Source: JADLHS01 sp049840435 (lineage in GTDB: Bacteria; Verrucomicrobiota; Verrucomicrobiia; Limisphaerales; JADLHS01). Taken from it: a DNA stretch of 64,000 nt. Under the pieces are notes generated by a model. That model worked only from the letters and a program-made list of their open reading frames with translations, had not been told where the DNA came from and did not search any database. Positions 38,918 to 49,145 of the stretch are shown here, piece by piece. Every line of letters starts with the position of its first letter. The stretch's first letter is position 1. The translations under genes were made by a program, and so were the position numbers. The stretch is from the NCBI GenBank assembly GCA_049840435.1, contig JASGKY010000025.1, positions 185,525-249,524 of the forward strand. Reading direction: 5' to 3'.

Positions 38918-41480
38918 CTAGAACCGCGCTGTCAACGCGGCTCGCACCTGGATCGGCTCGACCGGATGGAAATGGATTTCCGTGTTCGGCGTGCCGCCGG
39001 GCGTGGTCTGCGATTCGTAGTAGTAATCAATGTCGTGATCTTTGCGATCGAGCAGATTCAACACCTCCATCGTCGCGGTCCACGTCTGGTTGAAATGATA
39101 GCCAACCTGCGCGTTCACCATGAGGGTGTCATCGGAGCGGACGCTGTTGTCCTCGATCAACGGGCGCGGGCCGAAGTAACGCAACCGCACACTGCCGAAG
39201 AAACCATTGTCGGCGCGATACGTGATGCCTGCGGCGATGACGCTTTCAATCGAACCGGGGATGTGCTGTCCCACCGGCAGACCCGTGCCGGGGTCAATTT
39301 CATTGTCGCGAAACTCCGCGTGTGAGAACGAGAAGTCGGCATCAATCGTCCAGTTCTTCGTGAGGTTGTAAAAGTTCGCCCACTCGACACCGTAACGCCG
39401 GCTCGGGCGGCTGGGCTCAGTCGTGCCCGCGTCACCGACGAAGAGTAACTCGGAATCGCAATCCAGCCACCAGAGCGACAGCGTGCTTTGCAGGCCGTCC
39501 ACGACCATGGTGCGAACGCCGACTTCCGCGCCATACGTCTGCACGAGCGGATCAGCGCGGTTCACCGCTGTCGAGTGTGGTGGGATCAATCGTCGTCGTT
39601 GCACCGCGTCCGTCGTTGCTGTGGAAGCCGAGGCCGCCTTGCACATAAACCTCCGTCTTCTGCCATGGGCCGAACACCAGTGTCGCCTTCGGACTGGCGA
39701 TGCCGTCGTAGCGATCACCAGAATTCGCCGCCAGCGTGCTGTCCACGTCGTAGCGGTAAACATCACCGCGCAGACCGACTTCACTGCGGACTTTTTCCGT
39801 CCATTGGATTTTGTTTTCCCAGAACGCGCCCAGGCTGGTTTGCATGATACTATCCGCCCGGGTGGTGGAGTAGCGGATGCGGCCTTGGGTGTTGTAGAGA
39901 CCGTTCTTGATGGCGTCGTTTCGGAATTGCAGGCCGAAGGTGTTTTCCATATCGCGCTCACCGAGACCACCGAAGAGCGTGTGCCGCGCATCCAAACCGC
40001 CGGTCCAGCGCCAATCCACCTGTTTGAACTGATCACCTTGCACGGGATTGTTCAGGAAGTAAGTGAAGTCGCTAAACAGATCCATGTCGTAATAAAACGT
40101 GTAGGCCATGAGCTTCGTGGCGGATTGATCGTCGCTGCGATGCCATTCACCTTGCAGGCTGTAACGCTGGGAATCACCGCCCGTCGTGTTGTCGAGCGAA
40201 CCGTAAAGTGGGATGAGGCCGGAGTCCACCGCGCTCGTGGCGATTTGATCGCTCGAATCCCACACGCCGTAATACGAATGGGCCGTGAGGCTGAAGCCGT
40301 TTGCGTCGTCGCCTTCGCTGTAGGTGATCTGGCCGTTGAACTTGTTGTAATTGTCCGGCTTGTCCCACGGGCCATCGTTGTGCAGATATTCGCCGGCGTA
40401 GAGCAAATTACCTTCACCCACCTTCGGCGATGCGGCATACATCACGCGACCGTAATTGAAACTGCCGCCTTCAAGAATTGCGATGTCTTGCGGCAACACC
40501 TTGAAGAACTCCAACCGCGCTGCGCCCGCCGACGAGAAATCGCCGTTCTCCGCGTAGTAAACACCCTTCTGATAATTCACGCGCTGCACGAGTTCCGGGA
40601 TGACAATGTTCATGTCGGAATAACCCTGACCGTGACCATGCGTCGGAAGATTCAACGGCATGCCGTCGAGGAACGTGGCAAAGTCCGTGCCGTGATCGAG
40701 ATTGAAGCCGCGCAGGAAATACTGGTTCGCTTTCCCACCGCCCGCGTGCTGCGTGATGATAACGCCGGGTACAGTTTCCAGCACTTCACCGGGGCGAAGC
40801 GTTGGGCGTTCGGCGAGTTGCGCCGCACCGACCGTGCCTTGTGTCGCCGAGTCCGCGATGCCAACCAAACTGTCCGCGCGACCTTCCACGACGATTTCAC
40901 TCAAGCGCGTCGTCGGGTCGGTGTTGGTCGCGGTTTGGGCGAACACCTTCCCGCCGCTCGCCATCGCAAACAATGCCACCGCCACCCGCGCAAGCATGAA
41001 ACCCAAGCCTTGCAACAATACCGTCGCCACTGCGAAACCGATGACGAACGGCAACACACTGGCCGACACCGGCATTTCCGCGCCGTGCGCTATGCCGTGG
41101 AAGAACGCAAAGAACCCCGTCAGCGCCGCGCTACAGGCATTGTTCAGCTTCACGCGCTCGATGAGAATCCACCCGATGACCGGCACAGAGAGCATGATCA
41201 GGAATTCCACGCCGGGGACATGCAATCCTGCCGCACCCGCGATGCCGCCGACCATCATCGCGCCAACGAATGCCGCCGGAATCTGCCATCGCGCCGCACC
41301 AAACTTCTGCGCCGCCCAAATACCCACCGCCAGCATCATCAACAAATGATCCCAACCGAATAATGGATGCGTGAAGCCGGGTGCGAATCCGCCGCTCCCA
41401 TGTCCGGGATGTGCTTGTGCGAGCAGTGGAATAAAAACCAGAGCGCTGCCGGTGAGAAATAGTTTTAAGAACTTAGCCAT
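38918..41480 (-). CDS. HupE/UreJ-type metal permease fused to TonB-dependent receptor (one frameshift)
   Basis: About 853 residues from ATG 41480. Residues 1-175 are a HupE/UreJ nickel/cobalt permease: signal segment, then 'AHPGHGSGGFAPGFTHPLFG', 'WDHLLMMLAVG', several helices and 'FAFFHGIAHGAEMP'. After 'AMASGGKVFAQ', which looks like a signal-peptidase site, a TonB-dependent receptor follows. It has a plug ('LSEIVVEGRADSL', 'RPGEVLETVPGVIITQHAGG', 'NQYFLRGFNLDHGTDFATFL') and a beta-barrel ending in 'IQVRAALTARF' with the terminal aromatic. The frame changes near 39,570 only. The fusion is in frame for some 530 codons, so it is not a product of that indel. The operon and the nearby hydrogenase suggest nickel. 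The 270-nt upstream gap contains a GCCAC/GTGGC hairpin, but I recognise no riboswitch. Confidence 0.82.
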
Positions 41481-41751
41481 AACTGAACTGAACCTTTCGT
41501 TTGGTTTGTCTTGCGACAATGCCGGTCGTCCGCTCGGACCGACGACGAGGTTGTTTGTGATGCAGCTACGGATTGAGAAATCCGCCATCGCTGCCACAGG
41601 TGGCTGGCGCAGAGGAATAATCAGAGCCTGAGAACCGAGCAAGATTATTTCCCTTTGTTGCCAGGACGTCACCACGACAGCGAACTGCAGTTTGATACTA
41701 CCGGCCGGCGCTTTGATTGCCTTCCGACACTGACGTCATTAGAGTGGCGTC

Positions 41752-42117
41752 ATGTTTTTGGTCACCTCCAACCCGGCAAAGCAACTCCTGGTCATGCGTT
41801 ACTGCGACCGCGTTACGGCCAAACATCTCAAGGCTAGTCGCAGCGACTTGAAAGCCTTGCTGGCCGAGTTGACAGCGGGGTTCAACGTACTCGCGGATTT
41901 CAGTCAATTGGAGAGTATGGCGGCAGATTGCGTTCCCGAAGTGGGCGCAGGGATGGAGTTGGTTGACGCCGCCAAGCCGGGGATGTTAGTCCGCGTCATT
42001 CCCGACCCGAGCAAGGACATCGGCTTGAATATCCTGACGGCCTTTCACTACAAGCAACGCCCGCGGATTGTCACCTGCGCAACGCTCAGTGAAGCCGCCC
42101 GCACGCTGGAGCTTTGA
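41752..42117 (+). CDS. Small STAS/SpoIIAA-like hypothetical protein
   Basis: 121 residues, soluble. It has an alternating beta-alpha pattern: 'LLVMRYCDRVTAKHL', 'GFNVLADFSQLESM' and 'RIVTCATLSEAARTLEL'. This order and length resemble STAS/SpoIIAA-like domains, but no diagnostic phosphorylatable serine is obvious, so the assignment is tentative. It is divergent from the HupE-TonB receptor operon. A truncated relative exists at 36685-36765, the other end of the same region. Confidence 0.55.
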   Translation: MFLVTSNPAKQLLVMRYCDRVTAKHLKASRSDLKALLAELTAGFNVLADFSQLESMAADCVPEVGAGMELVDAAKPGMLVRVIPDPSKDIGLNILTAFHYKQRPRIVTCATLSEAARTLEL

Positions 42118-42256
42118 CAGCAGACCACTCTGGTTGAGTGTCAAAGTTTCTCCGGGCCATCGCCCGAGCCTGAGACACCGCCGGCCAGAAATGCAGTTGA
42201 ATCAGGCAGGATAAGAAAATTTTCTCGCTGGCACACGGTTAGCTGATTTGGTGGCA

Positions 42257-42499
42257 ATGCGAACCATCAATCCTGCCCAGATCGAAAGCCGCCTGGAAAT
42301 CTATTACCTGCCACTATTCCGTTTTGCCGAACGCCTGTGCGGCAGTCCCACGCGCGCCATTTTGTTGACCCAGCGCACCGTCAAGCTCGCGTTGGACCGC
42401 AGCCAGAACTTGCCCGTGCCGGCCAATGTGCGCGCCTGGCTGTTCACCCTGCTATTCCGCCAGTTTCTGGAAAGCCGCCCGTTTCAGCACCACGCCTGA
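42257..42499 (+). CDS. Short protein resembling sigma-70 region 2
   Basis: 80 residues from ATG 42257. 'ESRLEIYYLPLFRFAERLCG' resembles the start of ECF sigma region 2, and 'VRAWLFTLLFRQFLESRP' resembles its end. No region 4 DNA-binding part follows. It could be a truncated sigma factor or a small sigma-like protein of its own. It is placed alone between the STAS-like gene and the convergent dehydrogenase. Confidence 0.45.
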   Translation: MRTINPAQIESRLEIYYLPLFRFAERLCGSPTRAILLTQRTVKLALDRSQNLPVPANVRAWLFTLLFRQFLESRPFQHHA

Positions 42500-42525
42500 G
42501 CGCGCGGAGCTGCCGCACTTCAATC

Positions 42526-45354
42526 CTACTCCAACGCGTCCGCCAACACTTCGGCCATGTGGCGCGTCCGAACGGTGGCTAGGTGATCAATCTGATGCCG
42601 GCAACTCGCACCGCTCGCCACCACAAAACTGCCGTACGGCAGATCCCGGATCTTATCGACTAGTGGCTTGGCGATCTGCAACGAAAGCTCGTACTTGGAT
42701 TCCAACATGCCGAACCCACCTGCCATCCCGCAGCAACCGCTGTCGAGATAATGCACCTTGCGTCCCGGCAACCGCGCTGCCAGGCGATGCATATACGCCG
42801 GATTCGTCAGCGCCTTGGCATGACAATGCACATGGATCGCCACCGTGGTTGGCCGCGCATGAAAGACCAGCGCCTCCGGTTCACTTCGTAAAAGCTGATC
42901 GAGAAATTGCTCCAGCAAAAAACACCGCGCCGCAATCCGATCCGCATCCGGCAGGCTCATCTCGCGATAATCCTCGATGAACATCGAGTAACAGGATGGC
43001 TCCAAAAAAATGATCGGGATGTCGTCGCCGGTTTCGGTCAGCAACGCCAGATTGTGCGCCCCGAGTTTGCGTGCCAGCCCAATGTTGCCCTGACTGAATG
43101 CCGGGCGACCGCAACATTTCCTTCCCGTGGCCAGCATGACATCGTAACCCGCCGCCTCCAACACGGTCACCGCTGCCATACCAACGTGCGGATCGTTGTA
43201 ACGCACGAACGTGTCGTCCCACAAAATCACCCGCCCGCGCAACTTGCACTCCGTCTTCTCGCGTTTAGCGAACCAGCGATCAAACCGCTGGCTGGCGTAG
43301 CGCGGCAACAGGCGTTCCTCGGAAATCCCCGTCAGCCGTCCGAGCAAGCGCCGCATCCGCGCCGAACCCAGCAAATCGTTGGTGATCCGCGGAAGGAGAC
43401 ACCCGATCCGTCCCAGCAAATCCGCCGCGCTGAACAGCCGTTCGCGCAGTGACAAGCCATCACGTTTGATACGCGCCCATTGCAGCTCCGCCTTGAGCAG
43501 CGCCATGTTCACATTGGAGGGACATTCATTCGTGCAAGCCTTGCACGCGAGACAGTTGCTCAACGCCGCTTCCAGTTCCGGGGAATCCAACTCGTGTCCG
43601 CGACTCACCCCACGCCGGTCCAGCGCGGCGCGAATGAGATTGGCCCGCCCGCGCGTGGACATGCTTTCCTCACCGGTCGCGACAAAAGTCGGGCACATCG
43701 TTGGCGTCTCCTTGCGACAACCGCCGCAGCCATTGCACTGCTCGAGATTCGCAGCAAACGATCCATCCCGTGCCGCAAACGCCAGCACCGGCTCGAACGG
43801 TAGTTTCTTTTCCACCCCTACCGCCGGGCGCAGATTTTTATCGAGCCGATAACGCCCGTCGTCAATGAGCTTGCCCGGATTAAACAGATTATGCGGGTCG
43901 AACGACTTCTTGATCTGCCGCATCAACAGATACAGTTCTTCGCCCACCTGCTCTTTTAAAAACTCCGTACGGCCCATGCCTACGCCGTGTTCGGCGGCAA
44001 ACGAGCCTTTGAACTGTCGCACCAGCGCGGCGACCTCTTCGGTAATCTGCCGGAATTTTTTCAGATCCCCCGGACTGTGCAGATCCAGCACCGGTCGCAC
44101 ATGCAACAACCCGGAAGCCGCATGCCCGTAGAACGACGCCTGCAACCCCATCTCGTGGATCAGCTCCGACAACTCGCTGTAATACGCTGGCAAATCCTTG
44201 GGGCGAACTGCCGCGTCCTCGATGCACGTCACCGGCTTGGCCGCCCCCTTGCAGCTCGTCAGCAGCGACAAGCCCTGCTTGCGCAACGCCCAGACCAGAT
44301 TGATCTCCGCGAGCGTCTGCATGATTTTCTTGCGCCGCCCGAGTGATAATTTTTCCATCGCGGCAAGTCGCTCCTCGACATGCCCGTAAAACTCAACAGC
44401 CAGCACGCCTTCCGCCGGATGCGCATCCAATTCCAGCAAATCCCGGGCGGCTTGAAACTCCTTTTGCCCACGGGTCTGATCTAGCAACATGCGATCGAGA
44501 AACTCAATCGCTGCAGGTTTCAAATGTGCCAGCTCCACCGTGGCCTGCATTGCCTCGGTCGCGGAGTCGAAGAAGATCAACCCCAGCCCGATTTCATCCG
44601 GCGTGGGAACAATCTTGAGCTTCGCCGAGATAATCGCCGCGAGCGTGCCTTCGCTGCCCGCCAGCACGTTGATGAGATTGTTCGGTGCCTTGACCACACG
44701 ATCCAAGGCGTAGCCAGGCCAGCGCTTCAGTAAACCGTCACCAAACCGATCGTGGATTTGGAGCGCGTTGAGCATGGCCATATTCTCCAGCAACTCGCGC
44801 TGAATCGGCAACGTGCCGCGCTCCGGACCGACCTGCAAAATACGCCCGTCCGCCATCACGATCTCCAATTCCAAGATATGATCCAGCGTGGTCCCGTACA
44901 ACGCCGTGCGCGCGCCGGAAGAATTGTTGCCGATCATCCCGCCAATCGTGGCCCGCGAACTCGTGGCCACATCCGGCCCGAAAGCGAACCCCTCTGGCTT
45001 GAGAAAGGCATTGAGTTGATCCAGCACCACGCCCGCACCGACCCGCACCGTGCGTTTTTCGGCGTCAAAATCCGTGATGATGCGCGTGTAACGAGAGAAA
45101 TCCATCACCACCCCCTCCCCGATGGCGCCGCCGACAAGCCCCGTGCCGGCGCCGCGTGGAATCACCGACACGCCCGCCTGTGCTGCCGCCTGAATCACCG
45201 CGCTCGCCTGCTTGGCGTGCCGCGGAAACGCGACCGCCATTGGTTCGATCTGATAATGCGAGGCGTCCGTGGCGTAGAGTTGCCGCGTGAGATTGTCGAA
45301 CGCGATCTCACAGTTGGCAGCAGAAAGCGTGGCGTGTTGTTGTGTGGGCGTCAT
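42526..45354 (-). CDS. FAD-binding and Fe-S D-2-hydroxyacid dehydrogenase (GlcD/YdiJ-like)
   Basis: 942 residues. Residues ~1-480 form a FAD-binding PCMH/FAD-oxidase C module ('GVSVIPRGAGTGLVGGAIGE', 'GPDVATSSRATIGGMIGNNS', 'GEHGVGMGR'-like 'AAEHGVGMGRTEFL'). Then come two [4Fe-4S] motifs ('CNGCGGCRKETPTMC' and 'CLACKACTNECPSNV') and a C-terminal CCG domain with 'CCGRPAFSQGNIG' and 'DSGCCGMAGGFG'. This is the single-chain arrangement of YdiJ and other D-lactate/D-2-hydroxyglutarate dehydrogenases, which oxidise a D-2-hydroxyacid and pass electrons to the quinone pool. The exact substrate is not determinable. It is alone on its strand here, with no transporter adjacent. Confidence 0.88.
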   Translation of the reverse strand: MTPTQQHATLSAANCEIAFDNLTRQLYATDASHYQIEPMAVAFPRHAKQASAVIQAAAQAGVSVIPRGAGTGLVGGAIGEGVVMDFSRYTRIITDFDAEKRTVRVGAGVVLDQLNAFLKPEGFAFGPDVATSSRATIGGMIGNNSSGARTALYGTTLDHILELEIVMADGRILQVGPERGTLPIQRELLENMAMLNALQIHDRFGDGLLKRWPGYALDRVVKAPNNLINVLAGSEGTLAAIISAKLKIVPTPDEIGLGLIFFDSATEAMQATVELAHLKPAAIEFLDRMLLDQTRGQKEFQAARDLLELDAHPAEGVLAVEFYGHVEERLAAMEKLSLGRRKKIMQTLAEINLVWALRKQGLSLLTSCKGAAKPVTCIEDAAVRPKDLPAYYSELSELIHEMGLQASFYGHAASGLLHVRPVLDLHSPGDLKKFRQITEEVAALVRQFKGSFAAEHGVGMGRTEFLKEQVGEELYLLMRQIKKSFDPHNLFNPGKLIDDGRYRLDKNLRPAVGVEKKLPFEPVLAFAARDGSFAANLEQCNGCGGCRKETPTMCPTFVATGEESMSTRGRANLIRAALDRRGVSRGHELDSPELEAALSNCLACKACTNECPSNVNMALLKAELQWARIKRDGLSLRERLFSAADLLGRIGCLLPRITNDLLGSARMRRLLGRLTGISEERLLPRYASQRFDRWFAKREKTECKLRGRVILWDDTFVRYNDPHVGMAAVTVLEAAGYDVMLATGRKCCGRPAFSQGNIGLARKLGAHNLALLTETGDDIPIIFLEPSCYSMFIEDYREMSLPDADRIAARCFLLEQFLDQLLRSEPEALVFHARPTTVAIHVHCHAKALTNPAYMHRLAARLPGRKVHYLDSGCCGMAGGFGMLESKYELSLQIAKPLVDKIRDLPYGSFVVASGASCRHQIDHLATVRTRHMAEVLADALE

Positions 45355-45628
45355 GGCACGAGCGCGTGGGGAGATTATGCCGCAAGTCTGTTCCTGACAA
45401 CGCGGAAGCGCGCCGTCCTGACTCGCAAAAGCGACACAAAGATGTTGGCTTCCATGTCACTTCAAGATTGCGGCTGCATCTCGGATTGAATCACCACAGA
45501 TATGCAAAGGCGGGTGGACTTTCCCGAGCGAAAAAATTACGCTCCGACTCGATTTACCTAGGCGAATTCAAAGCGGAAAAACTAAGCGAACACGATCTGT
45601 ACATCTGAGATCTCTCCACCAGCTGAAC

Positions 45629-46024
45629 ATGAGCAGTTCCAAACGCATCCCCACTGACGGCGGCTCCAGCCTTGGTCACAATCCCTTTGCCGCACTCTCC
45701 AGTGAAGGACTCCCAGTAGTCTCCGAGCCAGCGCCGATAATTTCAACGCCAGCCTCCGCGCCAAAACTGGCACAGAAAAATCGCGGGCGCGTAGATATTC
45801 TGCGGGTCAAGGCAGGACGTGGCGGCAAAACGGTGACGGTGATCAAAAATTTTGTGGGTATCGGCCTTCCGGAAAAAGAGCAGCTTGCCAAGGCGATGCA
45901 GAAAGCCTGCGGGACCGGCGGCACGGTCAAGGATGGCCAGATTGAAATTCAAGGAGACAAGCGCGCAGAGGTCGCCCGCATCCTGACCGAAGCCAACTTC
46001 CAGCCAGTGCTCGCGGGAGGCTGA
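45629..46024 (+). CDS. SUI1/eIF1-like translation factor (YciH family)
   Basis: 131 residues with a disordered N-terminal half and a SUI1 domain from about residue 52: 'RVDILRVKAGRGGKTVTVIK', 'GTGGTVKDGQIEIQGDKR', and 'VARILTEANFQPVLAGG' at the end. Bacterial YciH relatives affect start-codon selection in vitro. The 274 nt before it and the 194 nt after it contain no other gene. It precedes hoxE on the same strand but is probably an independent unit. Confidence 0.9.
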   Translation: MSSSKRIPTDGGSSLGHNPFAALSSEGLPVVSEPAPIISTPASAPKLAQKNRGRVDILRVKAGRGGKTVTVIKNFVGIGLPEKEQLAKAMQKACGTGGTVKDGQIEIQGDKRAEVARILTEANFQPVLAGG

Positions 46025-46218
46025 TGCTTTCGCTCAGCCAATTCTTCTCCGCTCGATTCTTTCCTCGGTAAATTTTTTCTCGCGGCGGCTTCGCTTCGTT
46101 GTCCGCTTCCGCCAACGCGCGATGACCTTTTGCCAAAAAGCGCGGAGTTACCACCTCCCGCATCACCTAATGTTTCCTCGCAGCAGCATTAGATACCAGC
46201 AACACGTTTGTCCACGCC

Positions 46219-46740
46219 ATGAACGCAACCAGTGCCCGACCGCCCAAACGCCGGCTCCAAGCCGCGCTGGACCACGCTTCCGGTGACAAGCGCTTCAAGA
46301 TCCTTGAAGTGCACATGAAGAAACATCAGTTCCGGCAGGATGCACTCATTGAAGTGCTGCACAAGGCGCAGGAGTTGTTCGGCTTTCTCGAGGACGACCT
46401 CCTATTATTCGTCTCGCACAAGCTCAAGTTGCCGCCGAGCCGCGTGTATGGCGTCGCGACGTTCTACCATTTCTTCAAACTCAAACCACAAGGCGAACAC
46501 ACCTGCGTGGTCTGCATGGGCACGGCCTGTTACGTGAAGGGCGCGGACAAGGTCATCAACTCCATTCAGGAGAAACTGAAGATCAAGTCCGGCGAGACCA
46601 CGGCGGATGGTAAGGTTTCCCTGCTCACCGCGCGCTGCATCGGCGCGTGCGGTATTGCACCCGCGGTCACCTACGACGGGCAGGTCGCCCCAAAACAAAC
46701 CTCCGAAGCCGCACTCGAAAAAATCAGCCAGTGGAAATGA
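46219..46740 (+). CDS. hoxE: NAD-reducing hydrogenase, NuoE-like subunit
   Basis: 173 residues of the 24-kDa/NuoE family, binding one [2Fe-2S] cluster through 'CVVCMGTACYVKG' and 'CIGACGIAPAVTYDG'. The N-terminal helical bundle ('QDALIEVLHKAQELFGFLED') and 'VYGVATFYHFFKLKP' are typical. It passes electrons in the diaphorase half of a bidirectional hydrogenase. It is the first gene of hoxEFUYH, and hoxF starts 3 nt after its stop. Confidence 0.93.
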   Translation: MNATSARPPKRRLQAALDHASGDKRFKILEVHMKKHQFRQDALIEVLHKAQELFGFLEDDLLLFVSHKLKLPPSRVYGVATFYHFFKLKPQGEHTCVVCMGTACYVKGADKVINSIQEKLKIKSGETTADGKVSLLTARCIGACGIAPAVTYDGQVAPKQTSEAALEKISQWK

Positions 46741-46743
46741 TTT

Positions 46744-48405
46744 ATGCAACTGGACGATCTCAACGCCATCGCTGAAAAAGAAAAAGCCGCCGCCAAGAAA
46801 GTCTGTCTGCGCACCTGCATGTCGGCGGGGTGCATGTCGTCGCAGGCCGATGTCATCAAAAAGAATCTCGACGCCGAGGTAAAGGCGCAGGGACTGGAAG
46901 CAGAAGTCGAAGTGCGCCGCGTCGGTTGCATGGGCTTTTGCGGGCAAGGTCCGTTGGTGGGCGTGGACCACAACCACGAGGGACGGGAAGAGCTGTTCGA
47001 GTTCGTCAAACCCGAGGACGCGCCGGCCATCGTGAGTTCGCTCAAGGGCGGCAAGTGCGAGGTCAAACGCGGCGATCCACAGCATCCCTTCTTTGCCAAG
47101 CAGGTGAAGATCGTCCGCGCCAACGGTGGCATCGTTGATCCCGAGAGCATCGAAGATTACATCGGCGTAGGCGGTTATCAGGCACTGCACCAGGTATTGA
47201 CGGAGATGAAGCCGGCTGAAGTCGTCGAAGCCATCACCAAGAGTGGCTTGCGCGGACGCGGCGGCGCGGGTTTCCCGACCGGTTTGAAATGGGGCACGGT
47301 TGCCAAGTCGCCCGGCGCGAAGAAATACATCGTCTGCAACGGGGACGAAGGCGATCCCGGCGCGTTCATGGATCGCAGCGTGCTCGAAAGCGATCCACAC
47401 CTCGTGCTCGAAGGCATGGCCATCGCCGCGTTTGCCGTGGGCGCGGATCAGGGTTTCCTCTACGTACGCGCGGAATATCCGCTGGCGATTTCGCGCCTCC
47501 AGATTGCCATCAAACAAGCCAAGCAACTTGGCCTGCTCGGTGGCGGCATTTTTGAAACTCCTTTTGTCTTCAACGTGGATATCCGCATCGGCGCAGGCGC
47601 ATTCGTCTGCGGCGAGGAAACCGCGTTGATGGCATCGGTCGAGGGCAAACGCGGCACCCCGCGTCCACGACCGCCTTTTCCCGCCGAGAGCGGCTTGTGG
47701 GGTTGCCCCACGCTCATCAACAACGTCGAAACGTTTGCCAACATCGCGCCCATCATCAGCAAAGGCGCGGAGTGGTATGCAAGCTTCGGCACCGAGAAGA
47801 GCAAGGGCACAAAAGTTTTCGCGCTCACCGGCAAGATCAACAACAACGGCCTCATCGAAGTGCCGATGGGTATTCCGCTCCGGCAGATCGTCGAGGAGAT
47901 GGGCGGCGGCGCTCCGGACGGGCGTTCGATCAAGTCCGTGCAGACCGGCGGGCCTTCGGGTGGTTGCATCCCCGCGCAACATCTCGACACACCGGTGGAT
48001 TTTGAATCGCTCGGCAAACTGGGTTCAATCATGGGCTCGGGCGGCATGGTCGTGATGGACGACACGACGAACATGGTGGAGATCGCCAAGTTCTACATGG
48101 AGTTCTGCATGGATGAATCGTGCGGCAAATGCATCCCCTGCCGCGCCGGGACGGTGCAGATGTTCCACCTGTTGGAAAAGATTTCCCAACGCAAAGCCAC
48201 CGCGCGCGACCTCGCGAAGCTCGAAGAACTTTGCGACATGGTGAAGAACACCAGCCTCTGCGGTCTCGGCCAGACCGCGCCGAATCCGGTGATCAGCACG
48301 CTGCGCTTTTTCCGGCAGGAATACGAAGAGTTGCTGCAGCCAGATAAATACGGCCCGCGCGCCAACGGCGAAGCAAAACCGCAGCCTGCCGCGACTCCGA
48401 AATAA
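46744..48405 (+). CDS. hoxF: NAD-reducing hydrogenase diaphorase, NuoF-like subunit
   Basis: 553 residues. An N-terminal thioredoxin-like [2Fe-2S] domain has 'CLRTCMSAGCMSS' and 'CMGFCGQGPLV'. The FMN/NADH-binding NuoF core has 'GLRGRGGAGFPTGLKWG', 'CNGDEGDPGAFMDRSVLE' and 'VCGEETALMASVEGKRG'. An SLBB domain and the C-terminal [4Fe-4S] motif 'ESCGKCIPCRAGT' follow, with the distal Cys in 'TSLCGLGQ'. This is the site of NAD(H) turnover. The fused N-terminal ferredoxin-like domain is as in HoxF and HndC. The Ala/Pro-rich tail is not conserved. Confidence 0.95.
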   Translation: MQLDDLNAIAEKEKAAAKKVCLRTCMSAGCMSSQADVIKKNLDAEVKAQGLEAEVEVRRVGCMGFCGQGPLVGVDHNHEGREELFEFVKPEDAPAIVSSLKGGKCEVKRGDPQHPFFAKQVKIVRANGGIVDPESIEDYIGVGGYQALHQVLTEMKPAEVVEAITKSGLRGRGGAGFPTGLKWGTVAKSPGAKKYIVCNGDEGDPGAFMDRSVLESDPHLVLEGMAIAAFAVGADQGFLYVRAEYPLAISRLQIAIKQAKQLGLLGGGIFETPFVFNVDIRIGAGAFVCGEETALMASVEGKRGTPRPRPPFPAESGLWGCPTLINNVETFANIAPIISKGAEWYASFGTEKSKGTKVFALTGKINNNGLIEVPMGIPLRQIVEEMGGGAPDGRSIKSVQTGGPSGGCIPAQHLDTPVDFESLGKLGSIMGSGGMVVMDDTTNMVEIAKFYMEFCMDESCGKCIPCRAGTVQMFHLLEKISQRKATARDLAKLEELCDMVKNTSLCGLGQTAPNPVISTLRFFRQEYEELLQPDKYGPRANGEAKPQPAATPK

Positions 48406-48418
48406 CCAGGACTTTTCT

Positions 48419-49140
48419 ATGGCCGCCAAGACCTTAACGATTAACGGCAAACAGATCACCGCCGAGGAAGGCGCGACGGTGTTGCAGGCCGCCACCGAGG
48501 CCGGCATCACCATCCCGACGCTGTGCCATCTCGAAGGCGTTTACGATGTCGGCGCGTGCCGCCTGTGCATCGTCGAAGTGACCGGCATCCCGAAATTGCT
48601 GCCCGCCTGCACGACCAAGGTTGCCGAGGGTATGGACATCAAGACGGACAGCGAGCGGCTGACCAAGTATCGCCGCATGATCCTCGAACTGCTCTTCGCC
48701 GAGCGGAATCACGTCTGCGCCGTGTGCGTCTCGAACGGGCATTGCGAACTGCAGACCCTCGCCTACGCGAACGGCATGGATCACGTCCGCTACGATTACC
48801 TGTTCCCGAAATGGAGCATGGACACGACGCATCGGTTATTCGGCATGGATCACAATCGTTGCGTGCTGTGCTCCCGCTGCGTGCGCGTCTGCTGGCACAT
48901 CGAAGGCGCGGGACGAAGAACGTCGCGGGACGCGGCGGTCGCTCGCAGATCATCACCGATCTAAACCAACCCTGGGGCGAATCGGATTCCTGCACGCAAT
49001 GCGGCAAGTGCGTGCAATCCTGCCCGACCGGCGCGCTGTTCCACAAAGGTTCGGCCACCGGAGAAATGGAACGCGACCGCAGTAAGCTGGAATTCATCGT
49101 CACCGCGCGCGAGAAGAAGCAATGGATCGCGACGGACTAA
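48419..49140 (+). CDS. hoxU: NAD-reducing hydrogenase ferredoxin-like subunit (one frameshift)
   Basis: About 240 residues. A plant-type [2Fe-2S] domain ('CHLEGVYDVGACRLCIVEVT', 'PACTTKV') is followed by a NuoG-like His-Cys cluster region and [4Fe-4S] motifs 'CVLCSRCVRVCWHIEGAG' and 'CTQCGKCVQSCPTGAL'. The frame is lost in GCGCGGGACG near 48,912. Adding one G restores 'EGAGTKNVAGRGG' and links both halves, so a homopolymer error is likely. The subunit wires the FMN site of HoxF to the hydrogenase half. Confidence 0.9.
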
Positions 49141-49145
49141 GAGCT

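Noticed and set aside
37817..39325. 502-codon plus-strand frame
   Set aside because: Antisense across the YncE-like and TonB-receptor genes; no motif.
39423..41363. 646-codon plus-strand frame
   Set aside because: Antisense shadow of the HupE-TonB receptor gene; Arg/His-rich translation without family motifs, while the minus strand has clear HupE and plug motifs.
41481..41751. Cobalamin or NiCo riboswitch before the HupE-TonB receptor gene
   Set aside because: A GCCAC/GTGGC hairpin is present, but none of the conserved core sequences of those riboswitches could be matched.
46405..47982. 525-codon minus-strand frame
   Set aside because: Antisense of hoxE/hoxF; the plus strand has intact cluster motifs.
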